A stretch of DNA of 64,000 nt, from contig NZ_JACWMS010000005.1 in the NCBI RefSeq assembly GCF_014673215.1, forward strand, positions 248,001 to 312,000, in the 5' to 3' direction. The stretch comes from Gordonia hankookensis. GTDB lineage: Bacteria > Actinomycetota > Actinomycetes > Mycobacteriales > Mycobacteriaceae. Both the position numbers and the translations under genes were made by a program. Under the pieces are notes generated by a model, which saw only the letters and a list, made by a program, of their open reading frames with translations, searched no databases and was not told the DNA's origin. Positions within the stretch are counted from its first letter, which is position 1, and every line of letters starts with the position of its first letter. Positions 1-9,124 of this stretch are shown here, piece by piece.

Positions 1-9
1 GTGGGCAAG

Positions 10-537
10 TCAGAGGTCCCGTGCCCAGTTCTGGCCCAGTAGGTCGTGACCGAAACTGTGGTGTTGCTCCTCGTCGACGAGGGTGAAACCTGCGGCCTGG
101 TATATGCGGCGAGCCGATGTCAGGACGTCGTTGGTCCACAACGTGATTCGACGGTATCCGGCTGCGCGTGCGAAATCGAGGCAGGTGTCGACGAGTCGAG
201 TTCCCAGTGCGTGTCCGCGAGCGGCAGGATCCACGAGGAGCACGCGCAACTGTGCGGTGCCTGCGGTGTCACCGGCCACACAGAAGACACAGCCGACGCG
301 CCTGCCCTCGAGTTCGGCGATCCAGGCGGCTTCGCGTCGTGGGTCGTGCCCGATCGCGTAGTCGGCGGCGATCGTGGCGACGAGGGCTTCGAAGCTGGCA
401 TCCCAGCCGTACTCCCGTGCGTAGACCTCACCGTGAGTCTGAATCACCCAACCGAGGTCCCCGGGGCGATCCATCGGTCGGATCGTGACTGCGTCGGCCG
501 AAACGCTCGTGGCCTGTCCCGATTGTGTGTCACTCAT
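10..537 (-). CDS. GNAT family N-acetyltransferase
   Basis: A 175-residue protein with one GNAT fold, expected to move an acetyl group from acetyl-CoA to an amine. The acetyl-CoA loop is visible at about residues 98-115 as RVLLVDPAARGHALGTRLVD, a version of the R/Q-x-x-G-x-G/A pattern. The C-terminal part (TLWTNDVLTSARRIYQAAGF) has the usual beta5-alpha4 end of the fold. Similar domains occur as the C-terminal half of MarR-GNAT fusions, but no MarR domain is present. The gene is divergent from the deazaflavin protein at 688, with a perfect 10-bp-arm palindrome between them. The substrate cannot be read from the sequence. Confidence 0.85.
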   Translation of the reverse strand: MSDTQSGQATSVSADAVTIRPMDRPGDLGWVIQTHGEVYAREYGWDASFEALVATIAADYAIGHDPRREAAWIAELEGRRVGCVFCVAGDTAGTAQLRVLLVDPAARGHALGTRLVDTCLDFARAAGYRRITLWTNDVLTSARRIYQAAGFTLVDEEQHHSFGHDLLGQNWARDL

Positions 538-577
538 CGTCGCCCTTTCTGAACCGGAGCGGACGTGCGCATCGCCG

Positions 578-601
578 CTACTGAAACGAGTGTTTCAGTA
601 G
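578..601. promoter_or_regulatory. Perfect inverted repeat between divergent genes (operator candidate)
   Basis: Arms ctactgaaac and gtttcagtag are perfect reverse complements separated by the 4 bp gagt. The element lies 40 bp upstream of the GNAT start and 86 bp upstream of the deazaflavin gene. Arm length and spacing fit a dimeric TetR-type regulator. No regulator gene lies next to it, so the binder is unknown. Confidence 0.6.
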
Positions 602-687
602 GCTACCACGGCTCGCGGACTCCACCCGCCGAGCAAGCATGGGCCGTAGGCTCGAGGACACCAGACCTTCGACAGGAGATTGTGGGC

Positions 688-1116
688 ATGAGCGAATACG
701 ACGACTGGAACACCCAGATAATCAACGAGTTCCGCGCGAACGAAGGCAAGGTCGGCGGCAATTTCGAGGGAGCTCCGATGCTGTTGCTGCACCACGTCGG
801 CCGCAAGTCGGGTCGTGAGAGCGTGACGCCGATGATGTACTTGCCCGACGAGAAGGACGACGCCACCATGTACGTCTTCGCATCCAAGGCGGGTGCGCCG
901 AGCAACCCGGCCTGGTACTACAACGCCACCACGGCAGGACAGGCCCAGATCGAGATCGGGACCGAGACCCAGACGGTCACGGTGAGCGAGGTGACCGGCG
1001 ACGACCGCGATCGCATCTACGGCGAGCAGGCCCGGCGCTACCCGGGATTTGCCGACTACGAGAAGAAGACCGCCGGGATCCGGACCATTCCGGTCCTCGC
1101 ATTTCGTCGTAGCTGA
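688..1116 (+). CDS. Nitroreductase family deazaflavin-dependent protein (Ddn-like)
   Basis: A 142-residue protein of the small split-barrel family typified by mycobacterial Ddn, which binds the deazaflavin F420 and reduces or binds hydrophobic substrates. The family blocks are clear: MLLLHHVGRKSGRESVTPMM near residues 31-50, then FASKAGAPSNPAWYYN, then YPGFADYEKKTAGIRTIPV at the C-terminus. The start is the ATG preceded by gacaggag. A longer frame upstream runs through the palindrome at 578-601 and is rejected as coding. Its substrate is unknown. A second, shorter family member lies at 48290-48637. Confidence 0.88.
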   Translation: MSEYDDWNTQIINEFRANEGKVGGNFEGAPMLLLHHVGRKSGRESVTPMMYLPDEKDDATMYVFASKAGAPSNPAWYYNATTAGQAQIEIGTETQTVTVSEVTGDDRDRIYGEQARRYPGFADYEKKTAGIRTIPVLAFRRS

Positions 1117-1134
1117 GGCGGGAATCCTGCCAGT

Positions 1135-1185
1135 GTGAATCGTGTCGAGGTGAATCAGGTCGAGGTGAATCGTGTCAGGGTGAAT
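1135..1185. repeat. Short 15-bp tandem repeat in a convergent gap
   Basis: Units gtgaatcgtgtcgag, gtgaatcaggtcgag and gtgaatcgtgtcagg follow head to tail, with a fourth partial gtgaat. They lie between the stop of the deazaflavin gene (1116) and the stop of the convergent MFS gene (1190). The repeat is direct rather than inverted, so it is not a simple terminator hairpin. Confidence 0.75.
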
Positions 1186-1189
1186 GCCC

Positions 1190-2440
1190 TCAGCGGACTC
1201 CGGAGGTGTCGGCCGACCGCGCCCGGGGTGACAGGGCGACATCGGCGGAGCGTCGGATCAGCACGGCGGGAGTGGCGAGCAGGGCGACTCCCGCCACCAC
1301 CAAGGCCGTGCGCGGAGTGGTGATGGCCGCGAGAAGGCCGCAGGCGGCAGTGAGTGCCGCGATGCACAGGCTTGTGCTGATCGACCAGGCCGCGATGACC
1401 CGAGAGAGTTGCTCTGTCTCGATGAGTTGCTGTCGGTAGGTCACGTAGACGGGATTGAACACGCTGCAGCAGAAGATCAAGCCCAGCTCGATGACCATGA
1501 CGACCGCCAGGCCGCCGATGCCGGGTCCTACCAGCGCCAGGCCGATCGGCCAGCATGCGCGCGACACCCCGGTGACGAGTAGCGCCGTGGATTGGCCCAG
1601 CCGGTGGACGACGGCGCCTGCCAGTCGCGAACCGATGAGTCCGCCGACGCACGGCAACGAGAATGCCAAGCCGTATTGCCATGCCGGGAAACCCAGCCGG
1701 CCGAGCATCAGAACCGCGAGGACGGGTTCCCCGGCCATGATGAGACCGTTGACCAGCACGGTGTTGGCGAACAGCCGTCGCAGGGTGCGGTGGCCGATGA
1801 CGATGCGCCAGCCGTCGACGAGATCGGACAACCGTGGCGGGCTGGCCCTTCTGCGCGGTGTCTCCGACGCGCCCATGGCAGAGACTCCCAGCGCGGAGAG
1901 CAGATAGCTCGTCGCGTCGACACAGATGGTCACGAACGGACCGAACAGCCCGATCAGTGCGCCACCGAGTGTGGGGCCGACGACGGTCGCCGACCACCTG
2001 GTCGACTCGAACCGGCTGTTCGCGGTCAGCAGATCGTCGGGATGGACAAGCGTCTTGACCAGAGGTGCGCTCGCCGCGTCGAAGGCGATTCGCGACGCCG
2101 TCGCGACCACGGAGACCACGATCAGCTGGCCGATCGTCAACACGTCGAGCGCGTATGCGAGCGGCAGCGACGCGAATGCGCACAACCGGATCAGATCCGC
2201 GGCGATCATCACGGGCCGCTTGCGGCGAAACTCCACCCAGGGTCCCAGGGGCACGGCGACCACCGCGCCCACCGCCAGGCCCGCAGCGGACAGCGCCGCC
2301 ACCTCGGCCGGTCCCGCGTCCAGCACCGTGATGGCGACAACCGACAGCGCGCCGAATCCGATCCAGGTGCCGAAGGTGCTCACCGCATAGGCCGCCCACA
2401 GCCACTCGAACTGTCGCCCGAGAGCGCGCCTGACGCCCAC
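1190..2440 (-). CDS. MFS transporter (small-molecule exporter type)
   Basis: A 416-residue major facilitator protein with about 12 hydrophobic segments, starting with WLWAAYAVSTFGTWIGFGAL and ending in a short basic tail. The cytoplasmic loop after TM2 reads PLGPWVEFRRKRPVMI, the form of motif A found in MFS_3/enterobactin-exporter-like proteins. GTG at 2440 is chosen because minus-strand aaaggggg lies 7 nt upstream. Longer frames reaching 2494 or 2857 would run into the divergent LysR gene. Divergence from a LysR regulator across 124 bp suggests that regulator controls the exporter. The substrate is unknown. Confidence 0.85.
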   Translation of the reverse strand: MGVRRALGRQFEWLWAAYAVSTFGTWIGFGALSVVAITVLDAGPAEVAALSAAGLAVGAVVAVPLGPWVEFRRKRPVMIAADLIRLCAFASLPLAYALDVLTIGQLIVVSVVATASRIAFDAASAPLVKTLVHPDDLLTANSRFESTRWSATVVGPTLGGALIGLFGPFVTICVDATSYLLSALGVSAMGASETPRRRASPPRLSDLVDGWRIVIGHRTLRRLFANTVLVNGLIMAGEPVLAVLMLGRLGFPAWQYGLAFSLPCVGGLIGSRLAGAVVHRLGQSTALLVTGVSRACWPIGLALVGPGIGGLAVVMVIELGLIFCCSVFNPVYVTYRQQLIETEQLSRVIAAWSISTSLCIAALTAACGLLAAITTPRTALVVAGVALLATPAVLIRRSADVALSPRARSADTSGVR

Positions 2441-2532
2441 GCTGCCCCCTTTCACTTCCAACCGGGTTCGAACCTCGACTGATGAAACGCCCATGCCGAC
2501 GGACGCACAAACAACTGGCCGAGCGGCACGGC

Positions 2533-2547
2533 ACAACCATCGGTTGT
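2533..2547. promoter_or_regulatory. Inverted repeat acaacc-atc-ggttgt, likely LysR-type binding site
   Basis: A perfect 6-bp inverted repeat with a 3-bp centre, 17 bp upstream of the LysR start and 92 bp upstream of the divergent MFS start. LysR-type regulators usually bind a short interrupted dyad in the gap to a divergent target, so position and form fit. Binding is inferred. Confidence 0.5.
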
Positions 2548-2564
2548 TCATTACGGTGGGTCGC

Positions 2565-3506
2565 ATGGACCTTGACGGGGTGCGCACCTTCGTCGCGATC
2601 GTCGACGCCGGACAGTTCCAGGCGGCCGCCGATCGACTCTCCATCACCCAGCAGGCGGTGTCCAAACGCCTGGCAGCCCTCGAGCGCACCCTGGGAGTGC
2701 AACTGCTCACGCGCAACGCCCGCGGTGTCGGCCTCAGCGTCGACGGACAAGCCCTGCTCCCCCACGCCCGTGAGTTGCTTCGAGCCGAGGACCGTGCCCT
2801 GGCGTCGGTGACGCCGCAGCGGCGTCCTCTGCGCATCGACGTGATCAACCGACGCATCGCATCGGCCGTTCGGGTGCACGCCTTCTATCGGCAGCATCCC
2901 GATCTCACGCTCGATGTGGTCGCCCTTCCGGACATCGACACCGACGCCGCCTTCGAGGCTGTTGCCAACGGAGCCGTGGACGCCACGTTCCGAACCGTGC
3001 GGAACACGAAGCGATTGCCACGGGCGCTCCGTTCGGCTCACGTCATCGACGATGCCCATCAATTGCTCGTCGGGCCCCGACATACGTTGGCCGACAACGA
3101 CGTCATCGCGTTGGCCGAGCTGCAGCGGCATCCGGTCTGGATGCCCGGACTGCCCTCGACGACGGACTGGGGTGCGTACTACGCAGAACTCGCGACCACT
3201 TTCGGCCTGCGCATCGACGTGCTCGGCCCGAACTTCGGCGGAGAGGTGCTCCTCGCCGAGATCTCCGAATCGGCAGATATCGCCACCTTCGTCGGTGAAG
3301 GGTCACGCTACCTCTGGCCGGCACACTATGACCTCCGGCGAATTCCCATCGTCGATCCCACACCTGTGTATCCGATGTCGATCGTCTGGGCGCGCGACAA
3401 TCCCAATGTGTCGCTGGATGCACTCGTCACCCATCTGCAGACTGTTCACGCCGACCATCCGGTCCACAATGCCTGGGTGCCGCCTCGATGGGCGGAAACG
3501 CTCTGA
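2565..3506 (+). CDS. LysR family transcriptional regulator
   Basis: A 313-residue LysR-type regulator. It begins MDLDGVRTFVAIVDAGQFQA, the standard opening of the winged-helix domain, with AADRLSITQQAVSKRLAALE as the HTH at about residues 19-38. The remainder is a periplasmic-binding-like effector domain. The ATG at 2565 is preferred over upstream in-frame codons because it gives the canonical family start. The gene is divergent from an MFS exporter and a perfect dyad lies in the gap, so the probable job is control of that exporter and of itself. Confidence 0.9.
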   Translation: MDLDGVRTFVAIVDAGQFQAAADRLSITQQAVSKRLAALERTLGVQLLTRNARGVGLSVDGQALLPHARELLRAEDRALASVTPQRRPLRIDVINRRIASAVRVHAFYRQHPDLTLDVVALPDIDTDAAFEAVANGAVDATFRTVRNTKRLPRALRSAHVIDDAHQLLVGPRHTLADNDVIALAELQRHPVWMPGLPSTTDWGAYYAELATTFGLRIDVLGPNFGGEVLLAEISESADIATFVGEGSRYLWPAHYDLRRIPIVDPTPVYPMSIVWARDNPNVSLDALVTHLQTVHADHPVHNAWVPPRWAETL

Positions 3507-3527
3507 GCGCCGTTTCCGGCTCGGCGG

Positions 3528-4009
3528 TCAGCGTCTGCGTCCAGCGGCATCGGGCCACATCGGTGGGCAGTGCGTGCCCGGCACCGTGGCCACCTCGAAA
3601 TGCCACCACTCGTTGACGAACGTGCGGCACGCGGGCTGCCGTGGGTGGCGATCCCGTTGCGCCAGAGCCGCTCCTGCTCACCGACAGTCCGCCTGCCCGA
3701 GGTTATCGACAGCAGAATGCCCTGCGTGTGGGCGAATCCGCCGCGGAGGGTGTACAGCCCATACGCGCGAAGCAGGCGCAGAACATCTCCTGGTGTCGTG
3801 CTGGTCGGACCGGACACACTGCGACGAGACGCGGGTTCACGACGGCTTCGTCGTGACGAGCACGCGGTGTCTGCGAAGGTAGCGAGGCCGGCCATGGTCG
3901 CTGTCGATTCCGTCGCATCGTGATCCCAGCCCGTTCCATGCGATCGAGGTGGCGATGCTCGAGTTCCACCCGGCGGAACGGTCGTCGACAGCCGGATGCT
4001 CGAGTCCAT
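3528..4009 (-). pseudogene. Decayed M15-type D-Ala-D-Ala peptidase
   Basis: Two frames together carry pieces of an M15 (VanY-like) peptidase. One frame reads SGRRTVGEQERLWRNGIATHG, the usual block before the zinc motif. After a +1 shift near 3620 the next frame reads FVNEWWHFEVATVPGTHCPP, the C-terminal zinc/catalytic block (E-x-WH), then stops at 3528. The SxHxxGxAxD zinc segment expected between the two blocks is missing. HTQG lies upstream but lacks the following Asp. Frameshift plus a missing core points to a dead gene, though a sequencing error could explain the shift. The upstream boundary is approximate. Confidence 0.45.
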
Positions 4010-4243
4010 CTCACTGATCGTCGCGCGTGAGTAGTCGAAGGTGTTGGGAGACAGCAGTCTACTGATGGGCGGCTGGTCTGCCGGCTCACCGTCCGATACG
4101 CAGGCACACGGCGAGGATGTCCCAGTGGTCGGCCATCGGTCCGCTCGTCTCCACGAACGGTAAGTATCCGCATACCACTCCTTCGAGTCCGGGTGCGGCG
4201 AACCCGCAGACGTGCCGGTCAGAACGCCGTAGCATCCAACAGC
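4010..4243. other. Gap before the cutinase with one small unassigned frame
   Basis: Nothing here is clearly a gene. A 49-residue open frame on the minus strand (4235 to 4086) starts with ATG and ends in a tryptophan-containing segment, GPMADHWDILAVCLRIGR. It has no Shine-Dalgarno sequence and overlaps the cutinase promoter region. It could be part of the decayed sequence downstream or a chance frame. No cutinase promoter could be picked out with confidence. Confidence 0.3.
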
Positions 4244-4954
4244 ATGATCAAACGCTCGCTCCTGGTACTCCTCGGCGTGGCCATCGTCGGCGCCGCGACC
4301 CTGACAGCACAGGCCCCGCGAGCCGAGGCCCAGACGTGTCCCGACGTGGAGGTGGTGTTCGCGCGCGGTACCGCCGAACCCGCGCCGCCGGTCGGGTTGA
4401 CGGGTCTTGCCTTCGACGCGGCCCTGCGGACCCAGCTCGCGGGCAAATCGGTCGCCGTATACGGGGTGAACTACCCGGCGAGCAGCAACTTCAACAATCG
4501 ACTCGCGTTCGCGCAGACGGTCGTGAACGGGGTGAACAACGCGCAGGCACGCGTCAAGTACATGGCGTCACGGTGCCCCCGAACCAAGATCGTGCTCGGC
4601 GGCTATTCGCAGGGCGCGGTGGTGGCCGGCTACGCGGCCAATGCAGGTATCTCGCTGCCGGCGCGATATGCCCAGTACACGTCCAAGATCCCGCCGCCCT
4701 TGCCCGCAGCGGCTGCGAGCAAGGTGGCGGCGATCGTCATGTTCGGACCGCCGTCGGATCGTTTCCTCCGCGATGTCGGGGCGCCTCCGATCAAGATCGA
4801 TCCGCGACTCGCGACGCGGACGGTCCGGTACTGCATCCCGGGCGACACCATCTGCAACGGTGCCCCCGTCGGGCAGCCGAACGGCCTCCATGTTCTCTAC
4901 ACGGTCAACGGCATGACCTTCGACGCCGCGCGATACGTCGCCGCTCGCTTGTAG
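4244..4954 (+). CDS. Secreted cutinase family esterase (Culp-like)
   Basis: A 236-residue exported serine esterase. An N-terminal signal peptide (MIKRSLLVLLGVAIVGAATL, predicted cleavage after AEA at about residue 29) precedes a cutinase domain. The catalytic triad can be read directly: Ser122 in GGYSQG, Asp201 in CIPGDTIC, and His216 in NGLHVLY. Two cysteine pairs fit the conserved disulfides. In the mycolata such proteins hydrolyse lipid esters at or beyond the cell envelope. The ATG at 4244 is chosen because the signal peptide starts there; an upstream in-frame extension is arginine-rich and unlikely. It converges with jetC, 4 bp between the two stops. Confidence 0.92.
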   Translation: MIKRSLLVLLGVAIVGAATLTAQAPRAEAQTCPDVEVVFARGTAEPAPPVGLTGLAFDAALRTQLAGKSVAVYGVNYPASSNFNNRLAFAQTVVNGVNNAQARVKYMASRCPRTKIVLGGYSQGAVVAGYAANAGISLPARYAQYTSKIPPPLPAAAASKVAAIVMFGPPSDRFLRDVGAPPIKIDPRLATRTVRYCIPGDTICNGAPVGQPNGLHVLYTVNGMTFDAARYVAARL

Positions 4955-4958
4955 AAGC

Positions 4959-7900
4959 TCACACCGGTAGCTGTGCTCCGGTCGATCTGCGCAGGTCCGA
5001 GAACGCCTGAATAGACGTCGACATGGCGGTGGCGACGGGTCGGGCGCCTGCCCCCTCGGTCTTGGACACCATGATCACGTTGTCGATGTAGGGCTGAATG
5101 GTGCTGGTGTTCTGCACTGTTGCGACGATGATCAGCTGGAAACCGAACTTGCGGAACGCCGACAGTGCCTGCTGCGCGAACTGCGGATCCGACTTGGAGA
5201 AGGCCTCGTCGAGCATGAGTTGAGCGAAGATCGGTCGGTTGTCGTCGCCCTGCGGGCTCGCGAGATTGAAGCTGAGGGCGCCGGCAAGGCAGAAGGCCAT
5301 CAGCTTCTCCTGCTCACCGCCGGAATTGTCGCCGGCATTGCTGTAGGTGCGGATCGTCTCCCCGGTGAGCGCGTCGTGTTCTTCGCAGTAGAAGTCGAAG
5401 CGGTTGCGCACGTCGAGCGCGTCGCGAGTCCATTGCCGATCCTCGGGAGTGGTGCCTCCCAGTCGTTCGCGCAGCAGCAGGATGTCGGCGTACTGCTCGA
5501 GGATCGCCTGCTCGTCGCCGAAGCTGACGGCTGTGGTCCGCTGTGAGATCTGCCGCGCCTTCTCGGTGAGGTCCGCGACCGCGGCGAGGTTCTTTCGTCC
5601 GGGATGGAGCCGAAGCCGGGTGCCCCGGTTGAACGCCACCGCGGCCAGACCGGTGTTGACCCGCTCGATCTGGTCGACGATGCGTCGTTCCTCTGCGTCG
5701 GCGGTCATGTGCAGGTTGAGGATCGCCCCGGGCGCCTGCTCGGTGATCAGTCGTCGCATGCGTTCGTAGGCGGCGGGGAGTTCGCGTTCATCGATCCGGC
5801 GGCTCAACGCGACGTAGTCGTGCACGCGCTCATCGAAGTCGTCGCTGTCGTTCGGGATCGCGTCGGGGAACTCTTCGTCGTAGCTGTCGAGGATCCGGCC
5901 GAGTTCGTCTCGTGAACGGCGGGCGTCCGACCGCATCCGGTCGCGATCCTTCACGACTGCCTTCATCAGTTCCTGGCGGAACGCTTCAGGTGCGAGCACA
6001 TCGAGTGCGGCCGGGGACTCCTCACGGAATCCGTCGAGGGTCTTCTCAGCTTGTGCGGGAACATCTTCGGGTTTGAGTCGGTCGACGAGGTCGAGCAGCT
6101 GGGTGCGGCGGCGATCATGCGTGGCGATCTTGTCCCGCACCAGGGCGGCCTGCGAGATCGCCGATCGCACCTGCTCCCAGATGTCCTCGGCCTTGCGTTG
6201 CAGCGCCTCGATGTCGGGGTGTTCCTCCATCAGCAGTTCGTACTGCTCGGTGAGCTGGTCGACTCTATCGTCGGCGGAATCGGTGTCGATCTCGTTCCAC
6301 TGGGTGAACTGTTCACACACCCGGCGATAGTCGTCACGACGTTGCTGGCGCGCAGTGCGGTCGCGATCGTGCTCGGCGCTGGCTTCCCGCGCCGCGTCGT
6401 AGGCAGCCTGCTCGTGATCGAACTCATCGCGCAGAGCCGCGATCTTGGATCCGACGTTTCCGACGAAGATGTGCTGCGACGGCCGCAGGGCCTGACGATC
6501 ATCCTTGATGGCCAGTTTCGCCGAATCCTTCCGCAGACCTTGGTCGGTCACGGCCTTGGCGTGATCGGCGAAGTCGGTGGGCGAATCGACGCAGACGTAG
6601 TTCCCCAGCCGGGCCAGGATGGACAACGCCTCGGCCGAGCACGGGTGATCGGGATCGACGGCACGTAGTTTGGCGCCCAGGGTGGCAGGTTCGGCGGTGG
6701 GCGCCGCACGGTTCTCGGCGTGATGGAGCTGAATCCGGCCCCGCATGTCGTGGCTGTTCACAAAACGAAGTGCGGCTCGAAAATGCTTGTCGGGAACCAG
6801 AAGTCGTAGGCCTGCGTTACGGAGGACCTTTTCCACCGCGGATCGCCAGCGCTCCTCGTCGGGATGCAGCTCCACCATCTCGGCGACATAGCGCAGTTCG
6901 GATTCGTCGATCTGCAGCGAGTTGGCGATGGCGCGGCGCATCTCGTGTTCGGCACGTGGGAGCGCCGAACCCGCCTGCTCCACACGACTCAGCTCCTCCT
7001 GCGCGGCATCACGCTGGGTGCGCGCCGCGACCTCGCGGGCCAGTGTCTCCGCGAAATGGGCCTTGCCCGCGTCGAGTTGCCCGTCGATCTGGGTGGCCTC
7101 GTCCAGCAGGCTCGCGCGTAGGGACCAGAAATCCTCGGCGTCGTCGGGGATGTCGGCGCCGAGGGCCGAGATCTTGTTCTCGTAGCTGGTGCGCCGCATG
7201 GAGGCCTCGTTGCTGACCTTCTGGGCGGTAGCGAGCTGCTCCTGCAACGGGGCGAGATCGCCTGTCGAGGTGGCGATCCGCGACAACAGGTGACTGTGAT
7301 CCTGCCGGAGCTGATCATGCTGGCCGGTCAGGGCGGCGAGATCGGCGTCGAGGCGGGCGATCTGATCATCGAGATCGGCCACCTCCGGCTCGGCATTGCG
7401 CAGACGCAAGTTGTTCAGGTAGGCGCGCACCGTGGTGGTGTCGATGGTGTCGAGGACGGTGAACGTGGCAGCCTCGGCCGCGTACCTCTCCTGAAGAGTT
7501 TCGATGGTGCCCAGGATCGTGCGCTTGCGTCGTGCCACGTCGAGAAGTTCGCGCGCTTCGACGAGCGGATCGATCTGCTCGAGCGCATCCTTGATCCCGG
7601 CGGTACTGGTGGGTTCGTCCAGCATGAATTCGCGGACGAACTGGGCCAGGCCACCGACGCTCTTGAGCGACTTGGCCTTGCCGAGGAGCTGCTGGGCGGC
7701 CTCGGAGCCACGGATTCCGATCAGCGAGTACAGGGTCGCCAGATATTTGCCTTCTCCCGGCCCACCCCGCCAGCCCTGTTCGCGGAACTTGGCCGAGTTG
7801 TAGTTGTTTCCTGCCCACGCATTACAGACATCGACGATGTCGACGTCGCCGTCATGAACGAAGTACGAGCTGTGCGCGTCGGTCATCTTGCCCGCCGCAA

Positions 7901-8303
7901 GCCATTTCAGCACGAGACCGGTGATCGAGGAGCCGGAACTCGAGGTATACGTGACGGCGATGGCGGCCCAGGCAGGCCCGGTTCCACGCAGGTACATGAT
8001 CTCGCGATGGGCGTTGGTCCCGTCACGTCGTTCGCCCCAGGCGCCGCGCACGTACTTCCCCACGGTGCGTTTGCCACTCGACGATCCGGCCGCGGTCGCA
8101 TCGCCGGAGGCATTGAAGTTGCGTCGGTGATCCGGGAGAAAAGCCAGTGAGATCGCGTCCAGCAAAGAGGATTTCCCGCTTCCCGACGATCCCGTGATCA
8201 GTGATCCGGAGGTACTGAACGGGATCGAATGGTAGCCGTCGAAGACTCCCCAGTTGATCAGTTGCAGTCGGGACAGGTGATATTGGTCGACCGGCCCGCT
8301 CAC
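4959..8303 (-). CDS. jetC: SMC-like ATPase, JetC/MksB (Wadjet/MksBEF condensin)
   Basis: A 1114-residue SMC-like ATPase. Walker A (GSSGSGKSS) lies at about residues 38-46, long charged heptad-rich stretches fill the middle, and the ABC signature SGGEQEK is at about 994-1000 with Walker B LMLDE at about 1029-1033. In Wadjet and MksBEF complexes this subunit forms the DNA-loop-extruding motor with the kleisin JetA/MksF and the WHD protein JetB/MksE. The start is GTG 8303: aaggag lies 7 nt upstream and the codon overlaps the jetB stop (GTGA). A TTG at 8306 is less likely. It is the last gene of the jetA-jetB-jetC run, and the nuclease gene jetD that normally follows is absent. Confidence 0.9.
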   Translation of the reverse strand: MSGPVDQYHLSRLQLINWGVFDGYHSIPFSTSGSLITGSSGSGKSSLLDAISLAFLPDHRRNFNASGDATAAGSSSGKRTVGKYVRGAWGERRDGTNAHREIMYLRGTGPAWAAIAVTYTSSSGSSITGLVLKWLAAGKMTDAHSSYFVHDGDVDIVDVCNAWAGNNYNSAKFREQGWRGGPGEGKYLATLYSLIGIRGSEAAQQLLGKAKSLKSVGGLAQFVREFMLDEPTSTAGIKDALEQIDPLVEARELLDVARRKRTILGTIETLQERYAAEAATFTVLDTIDTTTVRAYLNNLRLRNAEPEVADLDDQIARLDADLAALTGQHDQLRQDHSHLLSRIATSTGDLAPLQEQLATAQKVSNEASMRRTSYENKISALGADIPDDAEDFWSLRASLLDEATQIDGQLDAGKAHFAETLAREVAARTQRDAAQEELSRVEQAGSALPRAEHEMRRAIANSLQIDESELRYVAEMVELHPDEERWRSAVEKVLRNAGLRLLVPDKHFRAALRFVNSHDMRGRIQLHHAENRAAPTAEPATLGAKLRAVDPDHPCSAEALSILARLGNYVCVDSPTDFADHAKAVTDQGLRKDSAKLAIKDDRQALRPSQHIFVGNVGSKIAALRDEFDHEQAAYDAAREASAEHDRDRTARQQRRDDYRRVCEQFTQWNEIDTDSADDRVDQLTEQYELLMEEHPDIEALQRKAEDIWEQVRSAISQAALVRDKIATHDRRRTQLLDLVDRLKPEDVPAQAEKTLDGFREESPAALDVLAPEAFRQELMKAVVKDRDRMRSDARRSRDELGRILDSYDEEFPDAIPNDSDDFDERVHDYVALSRRIDERELPAAYERMRRLITEQAPGAILNLHMTADAEERRIVDQIERVNTGLAAVAFNRGTRLRLHPGRKNLAAVADLTEKARQISQRTTAVSFGDEQAILEQYADILLLRERLGGTTPEDRQWTRDALDVRNRFDFYCEEHDALTGETIRTYSNAGDNSGGEQEKLMAFCLAGALSFNLASPQGDDNRPIFAQLMLDEAFSKSDPQFAQQALSAFRKFGFQLIIVATVQNTSTIQPYIDNVIMVSKTEGAGARPVATAMSTSIQAFSDLRRSTGAQLPV

Positions 8304-9124
8304 CAATCATCTCCTTCGTCGTCGTCGCTGTCGTCGCTGTCGCCGTTGTCGTCGTCGTGGTCGTCGTGGTCGTCGAGATCGACGCCCGCCGGCCGGGTCG
8401 CGTCGGCCGGCGGAGTGTCGTCGCCGGTCTCCCCCGATCCGATGAACTGCTCGAACTGCCTTTGCAGGTCGGTGATCACGGAGGCGGTCATCACCGCCGA
8501 GATGACCGGGCTGACCGTGAAGGTGTCCGGGTCATCCCGATGTCTCCGCAGGAACTCCAACTCGTCCATCTTGTCGATGGCATGCTCGATGCGCTTGTCG
8601 AACAGTGCCAGGTCGCGGTCGATGGTGTTGGTGACACCGGCGAACAACTCGTGGATCTCCTCCCGCGTGATCAGCACCCGTTCGTCGCGGGATGCGCGCA
8701 GGTATTTGGCGAGGTGCAACGCCAGGATCGCATCGTAGGTGTGAATCGCCTCTCGCTTGAGTATCCTTCTGCCCCAGCGAGACTCGTAGCCCGCCTGCTC
8801 CACGAAGGCGACCTCGAGTTCATCGACGATACGCAGGCGCAGGTCCAGCTCGGACAGCCGGACCCGGAGTTGGTCCTGGTACTCGGCGACCCAGGCCCAC
8901 AGCTGCGGCTGACGATCGCCACCGACGAAGCGGCGGGTCAGGAGATTCTGGAGGGCCCAGCAGGCACGGTCGGGCAGCGCACTGACGTCGCCATCGAAGC
9001 GCGGGGCCCCGGCGCTGTCGTCGCGGCCGGCGCGCTGCACCGCCGGGAGATCGTCGTAGCCGGCGAACTCGTCGGGCACTCCCCCGCCGCTCTGCCCGTC
9101 CGTGACGTCGAGGTTGCTGGTCAT
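8300..9124 (-). CDS. jetB: DUF4194 protein, JetB/MksE
   Basis: A 274-residue protein of the DUF4194 (MksE/JetB) type, the winged-helix subunit bridging kleisin and ATPase. It begins with a divergent N-terminus, then shows the family's helical core ([20 protein letters not shown] near the start of the domain; [20 protein letters not shown] in the middle). The last 30 residues are an Asp-rich tail ([20 protein letters not shown]), unusually acidic. Its start overlaps the jetA stop by 4 nt (ATGA) and its stop overlaps jetC, so the three genes are translationally coupled. Confidence 0.88.
   Translation of the reverse strand: MTSNLDVTDGQSGGGVPDEFAGYDDLPAVQRAGRDDSAGAPRFDGDVSALPDRACWALQNLLTRRFVGGDRQPQLWAWVAEYQDQLRVRLSELDLRLRIVDELEVAFVEQAGYESRWGRRILKREAIHTYDAILALHLAKYLRASRDERVLITREEIHELFAGVTNTIDRDLALFDKRIEHAIDKMDELEFLRRHRDDPDTFTVSPVISAVMTASVITDLQRQFEQFIGSGETGDDTPPADATRPAGVDLDDHDDHDDDNGDSDDSDDDEGDDW

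Noticed and set aside
2441-2857. N-terminal extension of the MFS transporter to 2857
   Set aside because: It would overlap the divergent LysR gene by about 290 bp, and the added residues are Arg-rich without a membrane segment.
4086-4235. A 49-residue open frame as a new small gene
   Set aside because: No Shine-Dalgarno sequence and no recognisable family; noted as part of a gap but not called a gene.
8350-8390. Short GTC/GTCGTC-type simple repeat near the jetB end
   Set aside because: It codes the acidic Asp tail of JetB, so codon-level repetition explains it; not a separate element.
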